Part shown: piece by piece, positions 43,213 through 53,575 of the stretch
How positions within the stretch are numbered: position 1 is the stretch's first letter
Layout: each line of letters starts with the position of its first letter
From: Ralstonia sp. UBA689
GTDB taxonomy: Bacteria > Pseudomonadota > Gammaproteobacteria > Burkholderiales > Burkholderiaceae
Assembly: GCF_002298975.1 (NCBI RefSeq)
Contig: NZ_DBMV01000034.1
Location: 4,687 to 68,686, forward strand
Length of the DNA stretch: 64,000 nucleotides
Direction of reading: 5' to 3'
Made by a program: the position numbers and the translations under genes
The notes under the pieces: model-generated
Seen by the model: only the letters and a program-made list of their open reading frames with translations
Told to the model about the DNA's origin: nothing
The model's database searches: none

Positions 43213-45072
43213 TCAGTCGTCGAGCTTGGACAGATCGCGCACCGCGCCCTTGTCGGCCGACATGACCAGCTTCGCGTACGCCTTGAGCGCAGCCGATACC
43301 TTGCGCGGACGCGGCTTGGCGGGCTTCCAACCCTTGGCGTTCTGCTCTTCGCGGCGGCGCGCCAGTTCCTCATCCGACACCAGCACGTTGATCGTGCGGT
43401 TGGGGATGTCGATACGGATCTTGTCGCCGTCGCGCACCAGGCCGATCGCGCCGCCGGCCGCCGCTTCGGGCGAGCAGTGGCCGATCGACAGGCCCGACGT
43501 GCCGCCCGAGAAGCGGCCGTCCGTCAGCAGCGCGCAAGCCTTGCCCAGGCCTTTCGACTTGATGTAGCTCGTCGGGTAGAGCATTTCCTGCATGCCGGGG
43601 CCACCCTTCGGGCCTTCGTAGCGCACGATCACCACGTCGCCGGCCTTGACCTTGTCGTTCAGGATGTTTTCCACCGCCTCGTCCTGCGACTCGGTCACGT
43701 GGGCCGTGCCCTCGAACACCAGCAGGCTGTCGTCCACGCCAGCGGTCTTCACGACACAGCCGTCGAGCGCGATGTTGCCCGTCAGCACAGCCAAGCCGCC
43801 TTCCTTCGAGAATGCATGGTCATAGGCGCGGATGCAGCCCTCAGCGCGGTCCAGGTCGAGGCTCGGCCAGCGTGTGTTCTGGCTGAACGCCACCTGCGTC
43901 GGGATGCCGGCTGGGCCAGCGCGGTAGAACGTCTGCACGGCTTCGTTCGACGTGCGGACGATGTCCCACTGGTCCAGCGCGTCCTTCATCGTGGGCGCAT
44001 GCACGGTCGGCACGTCGGTGTGCAGCTTGCCGGCGCGGTCCAACTCGCCGAGGATGGCCATGATGCCGCCCGCGCGGTGCACGTCTTCGATGTGGTACTT
44101 GTTCGTGTTGGGCGCGACCTTGCAGAGCTGCGGCACGACGCGAGACAGGCGGTCGATGTCGGCCATCGTGAAGTCGATGCCGGCTTCCTGCGCGATGGCC
44201 AGCAGGTGCAGGATCGTGTTGGTCGAACCGCCCATCGCGATGTCCAGCGTCATTGCGTTCTCAAACGCCTTGAAGCCGACCGAGCGCGGCAGCACGCGCT
44301 CATCATCCTGCTCGTAGTACTGGCGGGCCAGTTCCACGATGCGCTGGCCGGCGCGCTTGAAGAGCTGCTCGCGGTCTGCGTGCGTGGCAACCACCGTGCC
44401 GTTGCCGGGCAGCGACAGGCCCAGCGCTTCGGTCAGGCAGTTCATCGAGTTGGCGGTAAACATGCCCGAGCACGACCCGCAGGTCGGGCAGGCCGAGCGT
44501 TCGACTTCGGCCACTTCAGCGTCGGAATACTTCGAGTCCGCTGCGATCACCATCGCGTCGATGAGGTCGAGCTTCTTAATCTCGATGGCCTTCGTGACCG
44601 GGTTTGCGAGGCGCGTCTTGCCGGCTTCCATCGGGCCGCCCGACACGAAGATCACGGGGATGTTCAGGCGCATGGCGGCCATCAGCATGCCCGGGGTGAT
44701 CTTGTCGCAATTGGAGATGCACACCATGGCATCGGCGCAGTGCGCGTTGACCATGTATTCGACCGAGTCGGCAATGATGTCGCGGCTGGGCAGCGAATAC
44801 AGCATGCCGTCGTGGCCCATCGCAATGCCGTCATCCACGGCGATGGTGTTGAATTCCTTGGCGACGCCGCCGGCAGCCTCGATCTCACGCGCGACGAGCT
44901 GGCCGAGATCCTTCAGGTGCACGTGCCCGGGCACGAACTGGGTGAACGAGTTGACCACCGCGATGATCGGCTTCTGGAAGTCTTCATCTTTCATGCCGGT
45001 GGCGCGCCACAGCGAGCGCGCGCCTGCCATGTTGCGGCCGGCGGTGGAGGTTTTGGAACGGTATGTGGGCAT
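43213..45072 (-). CDS. ilvD: Dihydroxy-acid dehydratase
   Basis: Dehydrates 2,3-dihydroxy-isovalerate and -methylvalerate in valine/isoleucine synthesis. 619 aa, usual for the 4Fe-4S IlvD type. Landmarks are MPTYRSKTSTAGRNMAGARS, cluster Cys in CISNCDKITPGMLM and CPTCGSCSGMFTANSMNCL, and C-terminal GRFSGGTSGLSIGHCSPEA. The start at 45072 gives the canonical N-terminus; the open frame to 45315 runs into the tRNA. The -10-like TGGGATAAT at 45177-45185 (minus strand) may be its promoter. Confidence 0.98.
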   Translation of the reverse strand: MPTYRSKTSTAGRNMAGARSLWRATGMKDEDFQKPIIAVVNSFTQFVPGHVHLKDLGQLVAREIEAAGGVAKEFNTIAVDDGIAMGHDGMLYSLPSRDIIADSVEYMVNAHCADAMVCISNCDKITPGMLMAAMRLNIPVIFVSGGPMEAGKTRLANPVTKAIEIKKLDLIDAMVIAADSKYSDAEVAEVERSACPTCGSCSGMFTANSMNCLTEALGLSLPGNGTVVATHADREQLFKRAGQRIVELARQYYEQDDERVLPRSVGFKAFENAMTLDIAMGGSTNTILHLLAIAQEAGIDFTMADIDRLSRVVPQLCKVAPNTNKYHIEDVHRAGGIMAILGELDRAGKLHTDVPTVHAPTMKDALDQWDIVRTSNEAVQTFYRAGPAGIPTQVAFSQNTRWPSLDLDRAEGCIRAYDHAFSKEGGLAVLTGNIALDGCVVKTAGVDDSLLVFEGTAHVTESQDEAVENILNDKVKAGDVVIVRYEGPKGGPGMQEMLYPTSYIKSKGLGKACALLTDGRFSGGTSGLSIGHCSPEAAAGGAIGLVRDGDKIRIDIPNRTINVLVSDEELARRREEQNAKGWKPAKPRPRKVSAALKAYAKLVMSADKGAVRDLSKLDD

Positions 45073-45245
45073 TGTGGTTGTCGAAGCGATATCGAAAGGG
45101 AGCGGGCCACGCGGATAAAGGCCCTCGCGCGCCCGTGCGAACAACCTCTTGAGCCACGCCCGGGGCAAACGTAGCATTATCCCACGGCTGTTGGAGCGTG
45201 TTGCCCCGCGCCGCGGGGTTGGCACGTCGGTGGTGAGCGGGCAAT

Positions 45246-45279
45246 GAAAAAGCCGCTTCTGCGTGAACAGAAGCGGCTT
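45246..45279 (-). terminator. Terminator after tRNA-Leu
   Basis: Minus strand AAGCCGCTTCTG-ttcacg-CAGAAGCGGCTT followed by TTTC, 7 bases past the CCA end. A 12-bp stem. Confidence 0.8.
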
Positions 45280-45285
45280 GAATTC

Positions 45286-45370
45286 TGGTGCCCGAGGCCG
45301 GAATCGAACCGGCACGCCTTGCGGCGGGGGATTTTGAGTCCCCTGCGTCTACCAATTTCACCACTCGGGC
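45286..45370 (-). tRNA. tRNA-Leu (CAA)
   Basis: 85 nt including an encoded CCA. Acceptor stem GCCCGAG/CTCGGGC, D-arm GTGGTGAAATTGGTAGAC, anticodon stem GGGGA/TCCCC with loop CTCAAAA (anticodon CAA, reading UUG). A long class II variable arm (CGCCGCAAGGCG) and T-arm GCCGGTTCGAATCCGGC complete it. No intron or integrated element is visible at its 3' end. Confidence 0.97.
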
Positions 45371-45447
45371 AGTGAGCGAATTAGCCGACAATTATGCCAG
45401 AAATCCGGCTCACCGAACAAGACGGGCCGGTCGGGGCGAAAGGAGGC

Positions 45448-46332
45448 TCAATCCGCCTCGCGCTTGTTCTGCGCTTCCAGCACGCGCAGCAGCGATGACG
45501 TATCGTCATGCCCCCAGCCGTTGGTGACCAGCGTATTGAGCTGCGACGCCACCAGCTCCATTGCCGGCATTTGCAGGCCGAGTTCGTGGGCGATCTCGCG
45601 CACCAGGCCGAAATCCTTGTCGTGCAGGCGGGCTTCGATGCCGGCGGCAAAGTTACGCTCGGCCATCTTCGGGCCCATCATGTCGAGCATGCGGCTGCCC
45701 GCAAAGCCCGGGCCGATGGCGGCCAGCACGCGTGATGGGTCGGCGCCCTGGGCGCGTGCAAACATCATGGCCTCGGCGATGCCCTGGATGTTGATAACCT
45801 GCACGATCTGGTTGCAGGCTTTGGCGACTTGGCCGGCGCCGTGGCCGCCGATATGCGTGATGGTGGTGCCCAGCAGTTGCAGCAGCGGCCGCACGCGCTC
45901 CAGCACCTCGGCCTTGCCGCCCACCATGATCGACAGCGTGGCCTTCTGCGCGCCCATGGTGCCGCCAGAGACCGGCGCATCCAGGAATTCGATGCCCGCC
46001 GCTTCCAGCTCGGCTGCAATGCGGCGCGTGGCCACGGCAGAAATCGTGCTGTGGTCGATGCACACCGCGCCGCGCGGTGCACCGTGGATAACGCCATCCG
46101 GCCCCAGCAGCACGGCCTCCACGTCGGCGGTGGATGTGACATTGGTGAAGACGACCTCGGCGGCGCGCGCGGCCTCGGCGGGCGTATTGACCGGCTCGGC
46201 GCCGATGGCGCGGGCGTTGTCGGCGGCTTCCGGACGGCGTACATAGGCGCGCACGGTGTGCCCGGCGGCGATCAGGTGCTGGACCATCGGCGTGCCCATG
46301 TTACCGAGGCCGATGAAGGCAATGCGTGTCAT
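45448..46332 (-). CDS. 3-hydroxyisobutyrate dehydrogenase-family NAD(P) oxidoreductase
   Basis: 294 aa beta-hydroxyacid dehydrogenase, possibly 2-hydroxy-3-oxopropionate (tartronate semialdehyde) reductase or 3-hydroxyisobutyrate dehydrogenase. N-terminal Rossmann motif RIAFIGLGNMGTPMVQHL, substrate-binding FLDAPVSGGTMGAQKATLSIMVGG, catalytic Lys in GAGQVAKACNQIV and C-terminal RLHDKDFGLVREIA. The family is too similar internally to fix the substrate. It is 13 bases downstream of the binding-protein gene, suggesting one transcript. Confidence 0.9.
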   Translation of the reverse strand: MTRIAFIGLGNMGTPMVQHLIAAGHTVRAYVRRPEAADNARAIGAEPVNTPAEAARAAEVVFTNVTSTADVEAVLLGPDGVIHGAPRGAVCIDHSTISAVATRRIAAELEAAGIEFLDAPVSGGTMGAQKATLSIMVGGKAEVLERVRPLLQLLGTTITHIGGHGAGQVAKACNQIVQVINIQGIAEAMMFARAQGADPSRVLAAIGPGFAGSRMLDMMGPKMAERNFAAGIEARLHDKDFGLVREIAHELGLQMPAMELVASQLNTLVTNGWGHDDTSSLLRVLEAQNKREAD

Positions 46333-46345
46333 GGCGAGTCTCTGG

Positions 46346-47515
46346 TTATTTCGGGCCGGCGTAGGCGAAGCGGCCGTTCCTGATGATGCCCATCACGCGC
46401 GAGCGTTGGTCGAAGCCCTGGTGATCCTGGGCATTCAGGTTCAGTACGCCGTTGGGCACGGTCAGGTCGCGTGTGGTTTCCAGCGCGTCGCGCAGGGCGG
46501 CGCGGAAGGCCGGCGTGCCGGGCTTGGCACCGGTCTTCAGCGCGCGGGCCGTAGCGTTGTCGAGCAGTTGCCACGCGCCCCAGGCGTCACCCGCAAACTG
46601 CGTGACGGTGTTCGGGCCGTACTTGGCCTCGTAACGCTCGGCAAATTCCACGGCCACCTTGCGCACCGGATGGCTGGCCGGCAGTTCGCGCGCCACCACC
46701 ACCGGGCCGGTCGGGAAGAGCGTGCCTTCCACATCCTTGCCGCCCACCTTCAGGAATTCCGTGCTGGCGATGCCGTGCGTCTGGTAGATGCGGCCCTTGT
46801 AGCCGCGTTCGACCAGCGTGCGTTGGGGCAATGCGGCAGGGGTGCCGGCCCCGGCAATCAGGATCGCGTCCGGCTTGGCGGCCATCAACTTGAGAATCTG
46901 GCCGGTCACGCTGGTATCTGTGCGCGCAAAGCGCTCGTTGGCGACCACACGCAGCTTGCGCACCTCGGCCAGCTTCGAGAATTCACGCCACCAGCTCTCG
47001 CCATACGCATCAGTAAAGCCGATAAAGCCGACGGTGTGCGTGCCGTTGTCCGCCATGTGCTGCGTGACGAGCGTGGCCATCTGCGAATCGTTCTGCGGCA
47101 TCTTGAAGGCCCAGCGGCGCTTGGCGTCCTGCGGCTCGACGATGGAGGCCGAAGCCGCCAGCGTGATCATCGGCGTTTGCCCTTCGGCTACCGCATCGAG
47201 GGAGGCCAGCGCCGTCGGCACGATCGTCGGGCCGACGATTACGTCCACCTTGTCTTCGGCGATCAGCTTGCGCACATTGCGCACCGCCATCGACGGGTCG
47301 GATGCATCGTCCAGCACGATTACCTGCGCGCGCTGGCCGCCGATGGTCGCGGGCCACATCTGCACCGTGTTCTTGCTCGGGATGCCGATGGCCGCGGCGG
47401 GGCCGGTGGTCGAAAGCACTACACCCACGCGGATGTCGGCTTGGGCGGGCAGGGCAGTGGCCACGGCGCTGGCAAAGAGCGCGAGGCCGCACAGCAGGCG
47501 ACGTCGGGTCGTCAT
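46346..47515 (-). CDS. ABC transporter substrate-binding protein, branched-chain amino acid type (orphan)
   Basis: 389 aa periplasmic binding protein. Tat/Sec-like signal peptide with twin Arg (MTTRRRLLCGLALFASAVAT) cleaved after AQA. The type I fold begins IRVGVVLSTTGPAAAIGIPSK and includes VIVLDDASDPSMAVRNVRKL and FIGFTDAYGESWW. There is no permease or ATPase nearby, so it must share one, possibly LivHMGF (inference). Transcribed with the dehydrogenase, so the ligand may be a small hydroxyacid or aromatic acid. Confidence 0.9.
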   Translation of the reverse strand: MTTRRRLLCGLALFASAVATALPAQADIRVGVVLSTTGPAAAIGIPSKNTVQMWPATIGGQRAQVIVLDDASDPSMAVRNVRKLIAEDKVDVIVGPTIVPTALASLDAVAEGQTPMITLAASASIVEPQDAKRRWAFKMPQNDSQMATLVTQHMADNGTHTVGFIGFTDAYGESWWREFSKLAEVRKLRVVANERFARTDTSVTGQILKLMAAKPDAILIAGAGTPAALPQRTLVERGYKGRIYQTHGIASTEFLKVGGKDVEGTLFPTGPVVVARELPASHPVRKVAVEFAERYEAKYGPNTVTQFAGDAWGAWQLLDNATARALKTGAKPGTPAFRAALRDALETTRDLTVPNGVLNLNAQDHQGFDQRSRVMGIIRNGRFAYAGPK

Positions 47516-47540
47516 GGAGTCTCCGGAAGGTTCTGGCGAA

Positions 47541-48482
47541 TTACAGTTCGTACGCTTCGTGCTCGCCAGCGAGCAATTGCTCCACCAGCTTGCGCGTGAG
47601 CGTCGGCGCAAACAGTTCGATGAAGGTGTAGACAAAGCCGCGCAGATACGCCCCTTGCTTGATGCCGAGGTGCGTGACGTTGGTGCCGAACAGGTGCCCG
47701 GCGGGAATCGCGCGCAGGTTGCGGTCGCGCTCGGCGTCAAAGGCGACGCCGGCCACGATACCCACGCCCAGACCCACTTCCACGTAGGTCTTGATGACGT
47801 CCGCGTCGATGGCCTCCAGCACGATGTCGGGCTTGATCTGGCGCAGTTCGAAGGCGTGGTCGATCTTGGGGCGGCCGGCAAAGTGCTGGTCGTACGTGAT
47901 GATCGGGTAGCCCTTCAGGTCTTCCAGCGTCAGGTGCTGGCGTGAGAGCAACGGGTGGTCGGGCGGCGTCACCACCACATGCTGCCATTGGTAGCCGGGG
48001 ATGGAGATCAGGTCCTTCACGTGCGACATGCCCTCGGTGGCGATGGCAAGGTCGGCTTGGTCGTGCAGCACCATCTCGGCGATCTGTGCGGGCGTGCCCT
48101 GCTGGATGGACAGGCGCACCTTGGGGTACTTGCGCGTGAACTCCGCAATCGCTTTCGGCAACGCATAGCGCGCCTGCGTGTGCGTGGTGGCGATCGTGAA
48201 GTTGCCTTGGTCCTGCGCGGCGTAGTCCTTGCCTACGCGCTTGAGCGTTTCCACCTCTTCCAGCACGCGCTCGACCGAGGCCAGGATGCGCCGGCCCGGC
48301 TCCGTGAGACCCCGGATACGCTTGCCGTGCCGCGTGAAGATGTCGACACCCAGTTCTTCTTCCAGCTCGATGATGGCCTTGGAGACGCCTGGTTGTGATG
48401 TATAGAGCGCTTTTGCGGCCTCGGTCAGGTTGAATTTCTGCCGCACGGCTTCGCGCACGAAGCGGAATTGGTGAAGGTTCAT
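47541..48482 (-). CDS. cysB: CysB-like LysR-family regulator
   Basis: 313 aa LysR regulator. N-terminal HTH MNLHQFRFVREAVRQKFNLT, TEAAKALYTSQPGVSKAIIE, then the CysB-type effector domain (FTIATTHTQARYALPKAI and TYDQHFAGRPKIDHAF). This resembles CysB/Cbl, which sense O-acetylserine or sulfate/thiosulfate and activate sulfur assimilation. It is divergent from the sulfate-assimilation genes, as expected. CysB and Cbl cannot be told apart here. Confidence 0.92.
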   Translation of the reverse strand: MNLHQFRFVREAVRQKFNLTEAAKALYTSQPGVSKAIIELEEELGVDIFTRHGKRIRGLTEPGRRILASVERVLEEVETLKRVGKDYAAQDQGNFTIATTHTQARYALPKAIAEFTRKYPKVRLSIQQGTPAQIAEMVLHDQADLAIATEGMSHVKDLISIPGYQWQHVVVTPPDHPLLSRQHLTLEDLKGYPIITYDQHFAGRPKIDHAFELRQIKPDIVLEAIDADVIKTYVEVGLGVGIVAGVAFDAERDRNLRAIPAGHLFGTNVTHLGIKQGAYLRGFVYTFIELFAPTLTRKLVEQLLAGEHEAYEL

Positions 48483-48540
48483 GGCTGCGCGGTCGATAAA
48501 GAAGAACGGGTGCGAACTGAACGCTACTTATAACCGACAC

Positions 48541-48577
48541 CATATAAACAAACAATTTTTTATTGGTTTGGGATATG
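48541..48577. promoter_or_regulatory. AT-rich dyad between cysB-like gene and tauE
   Basis: CATAT...CAAACAAT-ttttt-ATTGGTTTG...ATATG is an imperfect inverted repeat in a locally AT-rich island in the 155-bp divergent gap. It is a candidate LysR/CysB binding site acting on either side. Confidence 0.45.
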
Positions 48578-48637
48578 AGGCCGCTTCATTACGATGCTCG
48601 AACTTCGTGATAACACGCCCTCAATGTCTCCCGCGCC

Positions 48638-49411
48638 ATGACGCTTGCTTATACGGTTTCCGGTTTGCTGGTCGGCCTGTTGGTCGGCCTGACGGGCGTG
48701 GGCGGCGGTTCCCTGATGACGCCGCTGTTGACGCTGATGTTCGGCTTCTCGCCGGCCACCGCCGTGGGCACCGATCTGGCGTTCGCCTCGCTGACCAAGG
48801 GTGTGGGCACGATCGCGCACCGCAGCCACGGCCATATCCGCTGGGACATCGTCAAGCGCCTGTGCCTGGGCAGCCTGCCCGCCGCGCTGGTGACGGTGAT
48901 CGTGCTGAAAACCGCCGGCAACCTGGATGCGGAGTGGATGCACCTGATTCGCGTGACGATCGGCGCATCGGTCATCCTGACGGTGATTTCGCTGCTGTTC
49001 CGCCAGCGCGTGCTGGGCTGGCTGGCGGCCAACCCGCGCTACCGCCTGCAGGGCACGGCGCTGGCCGTGGCCACCGTCATCGTTGGCGTGGTGCTGGGTG
49101 TGCTGGTGACGGTGTCGTCCATCGGCGCCGGCGCGGTGGGCGCGACGCTCATCCTGATCCTGTATCCCGAGTTGAAGAGCGCCGAAGTGGCCGGCACCGA
49201 TATCGCCTATGCCGTACCGCTGACCGCCGTGGCGGGTCTCGGCCACATGTACCTGGGCACGATCGACTGGAACCTGCTGGTCTCTCTGTTGGTGGGCTCC
49301 ATCCCGGGCATCTGGCTGGGGGCGCGCCTCTCAAAGAATCTGCCGGAACGTCTGGTGCGCGGCGCGCTTGCCGCCACGCTGACGGTCACGGCCATCAAGC
49401 TGGTGTCGTGA
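48638..49411 (+). CDS. Sulfite exporter TauE/SafE-family membrane protein
   Basis: 257 aa with about seven or eight hydrophobic segments. Family pattern: VSGLLVGLLVGLTGVGGGSL near the N-terminus, ATAVGTDLAFASLTKGVGTI, and the repeated half around GIVVTVSSIGAGAVGATLI-like VTVSSIGAGAVGATLILIL with KSAEVAGTDIAYAVPLTAVAG. It is probably a sulfite or sulfate transporter. Being first in the sulfate-reduction cluster it may balance toxic sulfite. The sequence does not show direction of transport. Confidence 0.9.
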   Translation: MTLAYTVSGLLVGLLVGLTGVGGGSLMTPLLTLMFGFSPATAVGTDLAFASLTKGVGTIAHRSHGHIRWDIVKRLCLGSLPAALVTVIVLKTAGNLDAEWMHLIRVTIGASVILTVISLLFRQRVLGWLAANPRYRLQGTALAVATVIVGVVLGVLVTVSSIGAGAVGATLILILYPELKSAEVAGTDIAYAVPLTAVAGLGHMYLGTIDWNLLVSLLVGSIPGIWLGARLSKNLPERLVRGALAATLTVTAIKLVS

Positions 49412-49549
49412 TGCGCAAGATCCACCACGTCATGCGGCTTGGCGCTGGCCGTTGTCGCTGAACCGACCGCAGCACCGCAACGAACGCGTTTTGCCGTATT
49501 CCCCCATTTGAATTGCACGCCGGCACAGACCGGAACGGACTGATTAGTC

Positions 49550-51214
<1,665 letters not shown>

Positions 51215-51232
51215 ACGCCGAGGGAAATGAGC

Positions 51233-51778
51233 ATGAGCAAGATCATCAAGCTGGAAAACGGTGCCCCGGCCGTCGTGGCCGATGACTGGACAGTGCTGCG
51301 CGCACCGGAAGGTGGCGATCTGGCACAAGCCGAAGTGGATGCCGCCGCCCACGCCATCGTGCCGCTGCCCTACTGGGCAGCTAACCGCGAAGCGTTGCTG
51401 GCCCGTGCCCGCGCCGGCACGCTGGCCGTGTGGCTGGCCCCGGAAGACGAGCCGTTTGCCCTGCAGGCCGACCTGCCGACCCTGCCGCTGGTGGCGGTGG
51501 ATTTCCCGGTCTTCCGAGACGGCCGCGGCTACAGCACGGCATTCCTGCTGCGCCAGCGCCTGGGCTTTACGCGTGAGTTGCGCGCCATTGGCGACGTGCT
51601 GCGCGATCAGCTCGACTTCATGCGCCGTTGCGGTTTTGACGCCTACGCCGTGCGCGCAGACAAGAACATCGACGACGCGCTGAATGGCTTTGGCGAGATC
51701 AGCGTGCGCTACCAAGGCGCCGTCGACGAACCGCGCCCGCTGTTCCGCCGCGAGCGTGCTGTCCAGGAGGCCGCGTGA
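51233..51778 (+). CDS. DUF934 protein of the sulfate-assimilation operon
   Basis: 181 aa soluble protein of unknown function, DUF934 family. Conserved segments: RLGFTRELRAIGDVLRDQ, DFMRRCGFDAYAVRADK and FGEISVRYQGAVDEPRPLFRR. It is regularly found between cysI and cysH in Proteobacteria, hence a probable accessory factor of sulfite reduction or APS reduction. The start at 51233 has AGGGA 7 bases upstream; the ATG at 51227 is too close. The stop overlaps the cysH start (GTGA). Confidence 0.88.
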   Translation: MSKIIKLENGAPAVVADDWTVLRAPEGGDLAQAEVDAAAHAIVPLPYWAANREALLARARAGTLAVWLAPEDEPFALQADLPTLPLVAVDFPVFRDGRGYSTAFLLRQRLGFTRELRAIGDVLRDQLDFMRRCGFDAYAVRADKNIDDALNGFGEISVRYQGAVDEPRPLFRRERAVQEAA

Positions 51779-52602
51779 GCGACACCCAAGATATCGCTGT
51801 GTCCGAAGTGCCGGTGTCCGCAATCGGGCGTCCGGTGCTGTGGACGCGTCCCGTCTACACCGGTACCGCCCAGGCGCTGGCCGCCAAGGAAGCCGCGCTG
51901 TTCGAACGCCTGGCCGAGATTGCCTCCAAGCACGGCGTGGCGAAGTTCGCCACCAGCCTGGCCGCCGAAGACATGGTCGTGACCGATGCGATCCTGCGCA
52001 GCCCCGAGGCCGTGCGGGTGCACCTGCCGATCTTCACGCTGCAAACCGGGCGCCTGCACGCCGAAACGCTGGCGATGCTGGACCGCATTCGCGAGCATTA
52101 CGGCTACACCGTCGAGCAGTACGCACCGGACGCCCGCGCAGTGGAAGCCTACGTGCGCGACCATGGCCTCAACGCCTTTTACGACAGCATCGAGCTGCGC
52201 AAGGCCTGCTGCAACATCCGCAAGGTGGTGCCGCTGAACCGCGCACTGAAAGACGCCGACGGGTGGCTCACCGGCCAGCGCCGCGAGCAGGCTGTCACCC
52301 GTGCCGACCTGCCGTTTGCCGAAGACGACACCGCGCGCGGCATCGCCAAGTACAACCCGCTGTTCGACTGGTCCGAGGCTGAAGTCTGGGCCTACCTCGA
52401 GCAGCACAACGTGCCGACCAACGCGCTGCATGACAAGGGCTATCCGAGTATCGGCTGCGAGCCGTGCACGCGCGCGGTGCGTGTCGGCGAGGACGTGCGC
52501 GCCGGCCGATGGTGGTGGGAATCGCGCGACAGCAAGGAATGCGGTCTGCATGTGGCAAATGCGGTGACAAATTCGGCGACGAACCTGTCGCAAAAGAATT
52601 GA
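51775..52602 (+). CDS. cysH: Adenylyl-sulfate (APS) reductase
   Basis: Thioredoxin-dependent reduction of APS to sulfite. 275 aa. PP-loop-like FATSLAAEDMVVTDAI, then 4Fe-4S ligands CC (KACCNIRK) and CxxC (IGCEPCTRA), plus the catalytic Cys in KECGLH. The cysteine set marks it as APS-specific rather than PAPS reductase, consistent with the absence of cysC in the cluster. Starts with GTG overlapping the DUF934 stop. Confidence 0.96.
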   Translation: MSDTQDIAVSEVPVSAIGRPVLWTRPVYTGTAQALAAKEAALFERLAEIASKHGVAKFATSLAAEDMVVTDAILRSPEAVRVHLPIFTLQTGRLHAETLAMLDRIREHYGYTVEQYAPDARAVEAYVRDHGLNAFYDSIELRKACCNIRKVVPLNRALKDADGWLTGQRREQAVTRADLPFAEDDTARGIAKYNPLFDWSEAEVWAYLEQHNVPTNALHDKGYPSIGCEPCTRAVRVGEDVRAGRWWWESRDSKECGLHVANAVTNSATNLSQKN

Positions 52603-52622
52603 GCGAAAGCGAAGGAAGAATC

Positions 52623-53573
52623 ATGGGAGTGATGAGCGAGATCCCCGGCACGGCACTGACGCCTGTGCAGAACGAACACCTCGACTGGTTGGAAGCCGAG
52701 TCGATCTACATCATCCGCGAGGTGGTGGCCGAGTGCCGCAACCCGGCGCTGCTGTTCTCGGGCGGCAAGGATTCGATCGTGATGCTGCATCTGGCGCTCA
52801 AGGCATTCCGCCTGGGTGATCGCAAGATCGAGCTGCCGTTCCCGCTGGTGCACATCGACACGGGCCACAACTACCCGGAAGTGATCACCTTCCGCGACGA
52901 GCAGGTTGCCAAGCTGGGTGCGCGCCTGGTGGTCGGGCATGTGGAAGATTCCATCAAGCGCGGCACGGTGCGCCTGCGCAAGGAAACCGATTCGCGCAAC
53001 GCGGCACAGGCCGTCACGCTGCTGGAAACAATCGAATCGCACGGTTTCGACGCTTTGATGGGCGGTGCCCGCCGCGATGAAGAAAAGGCCCGCGCGAAGG
53101 AACGCATCTTCTCGTTCCGCGACGAGTTCGGCCAGTGGGATCCGAAGGCGCAGCGCCCGGAACTCTGGAGCCTGTACAACGCCCGCATGGCACAGGGCGA
53201 GCAGATGCGCGTGTTTCCGATCTCTAACTGGACGGAACTCGACGTGTGGCAGTACATCGCCCGCGAGAACCTCGCCCTGCCGCCGATCTACTACGCGCAT
53301 CAACGTGAAGTCGTGCGCAAGAACGGCCTGCTGGTGCCGGTTACGTCGATCACGCCCAAGGCCGATGGCGACGTGAGTGAAGTCCTGTCGGTGCGCTTCC
53401 GCACCGTGGGCGACATCAGCTGCACATGCCCGGTGGCGAGCACCGCTGCCACGCCGGCCGAGATCATCGCCGAGACGGCCGTGACCGAAATCACTGAACG
53501 CGGCGCCACGCGCATGGACGACCAGACGAGCGAAGCCTCGATGGAAAAGCGCAAGAAGGAAGGGTATTTCTGA
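52623..53573 (+). CDS. cysD: Sulfate adenylyltransferase subunit 2
   Basis: Catalytic subunit of ATP sulfurylase, making APS. 316 aa. PP-loop motif ALLFSGGKDSIVMLHLA, LVHIDTGHNYPEVI, GGARRDEEKARAKERIFS and C-terminal RMDDQTSEASMEKRKKEGYF typical of CysD. ATG 52623 is used (AAGGAAG upstream), with a second ATG at 52632. Follows cysH by 20 bases. Confidence 0.97.
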   Translation: MGVMSEIPGTALTPVQNEHLDWLEAESIYIIREVVAECRNPALLFSGGKDSIVMLHLALKAFRLGDRKIELPFPLVHIDTGHNYPEVITFRDEQVAKLGARLVVGHVEDSIKRGTVRLRKETDSRNAAQAVTLLETIESHGFDALMGGARRDEEKARAKERIFSFRDEFGQWDPKAQRPELWSLYNARMAQGEQMRVFPISNWTELDVWQYIARENLALPPIYYAHQREVVRKNGLLVPVTSITPKADGDVSEVLSVRFRTVGDISCTCPVASTAATPAEIIAETAVTEITERGATRMDDQTSEASMEKRKKEGYF

Positions 53574-53575
53574 TC

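Noticed and set aside
43054..45174. 706-codon open frame antisense to ilvD
   Set aside because: Arg/His/Val-rich shadow composition and no motif; ilvD on the other strand is unmistakable.
45073..45240. Attenuator for ilvD, because of CCCCGCG-c-CGCGGGG at 45204-45218
   Set aside because: The dyad lies upstream of the predicted start, has no T-tract, and no Ile/Val/Leu-rich leader ORF is visible.
45286..45370. tRNA-Leu as an integration site for a genomic island
   Set aside because: No integrase, direct repeat of the tRNA 3' end or composition change is seen on either side.
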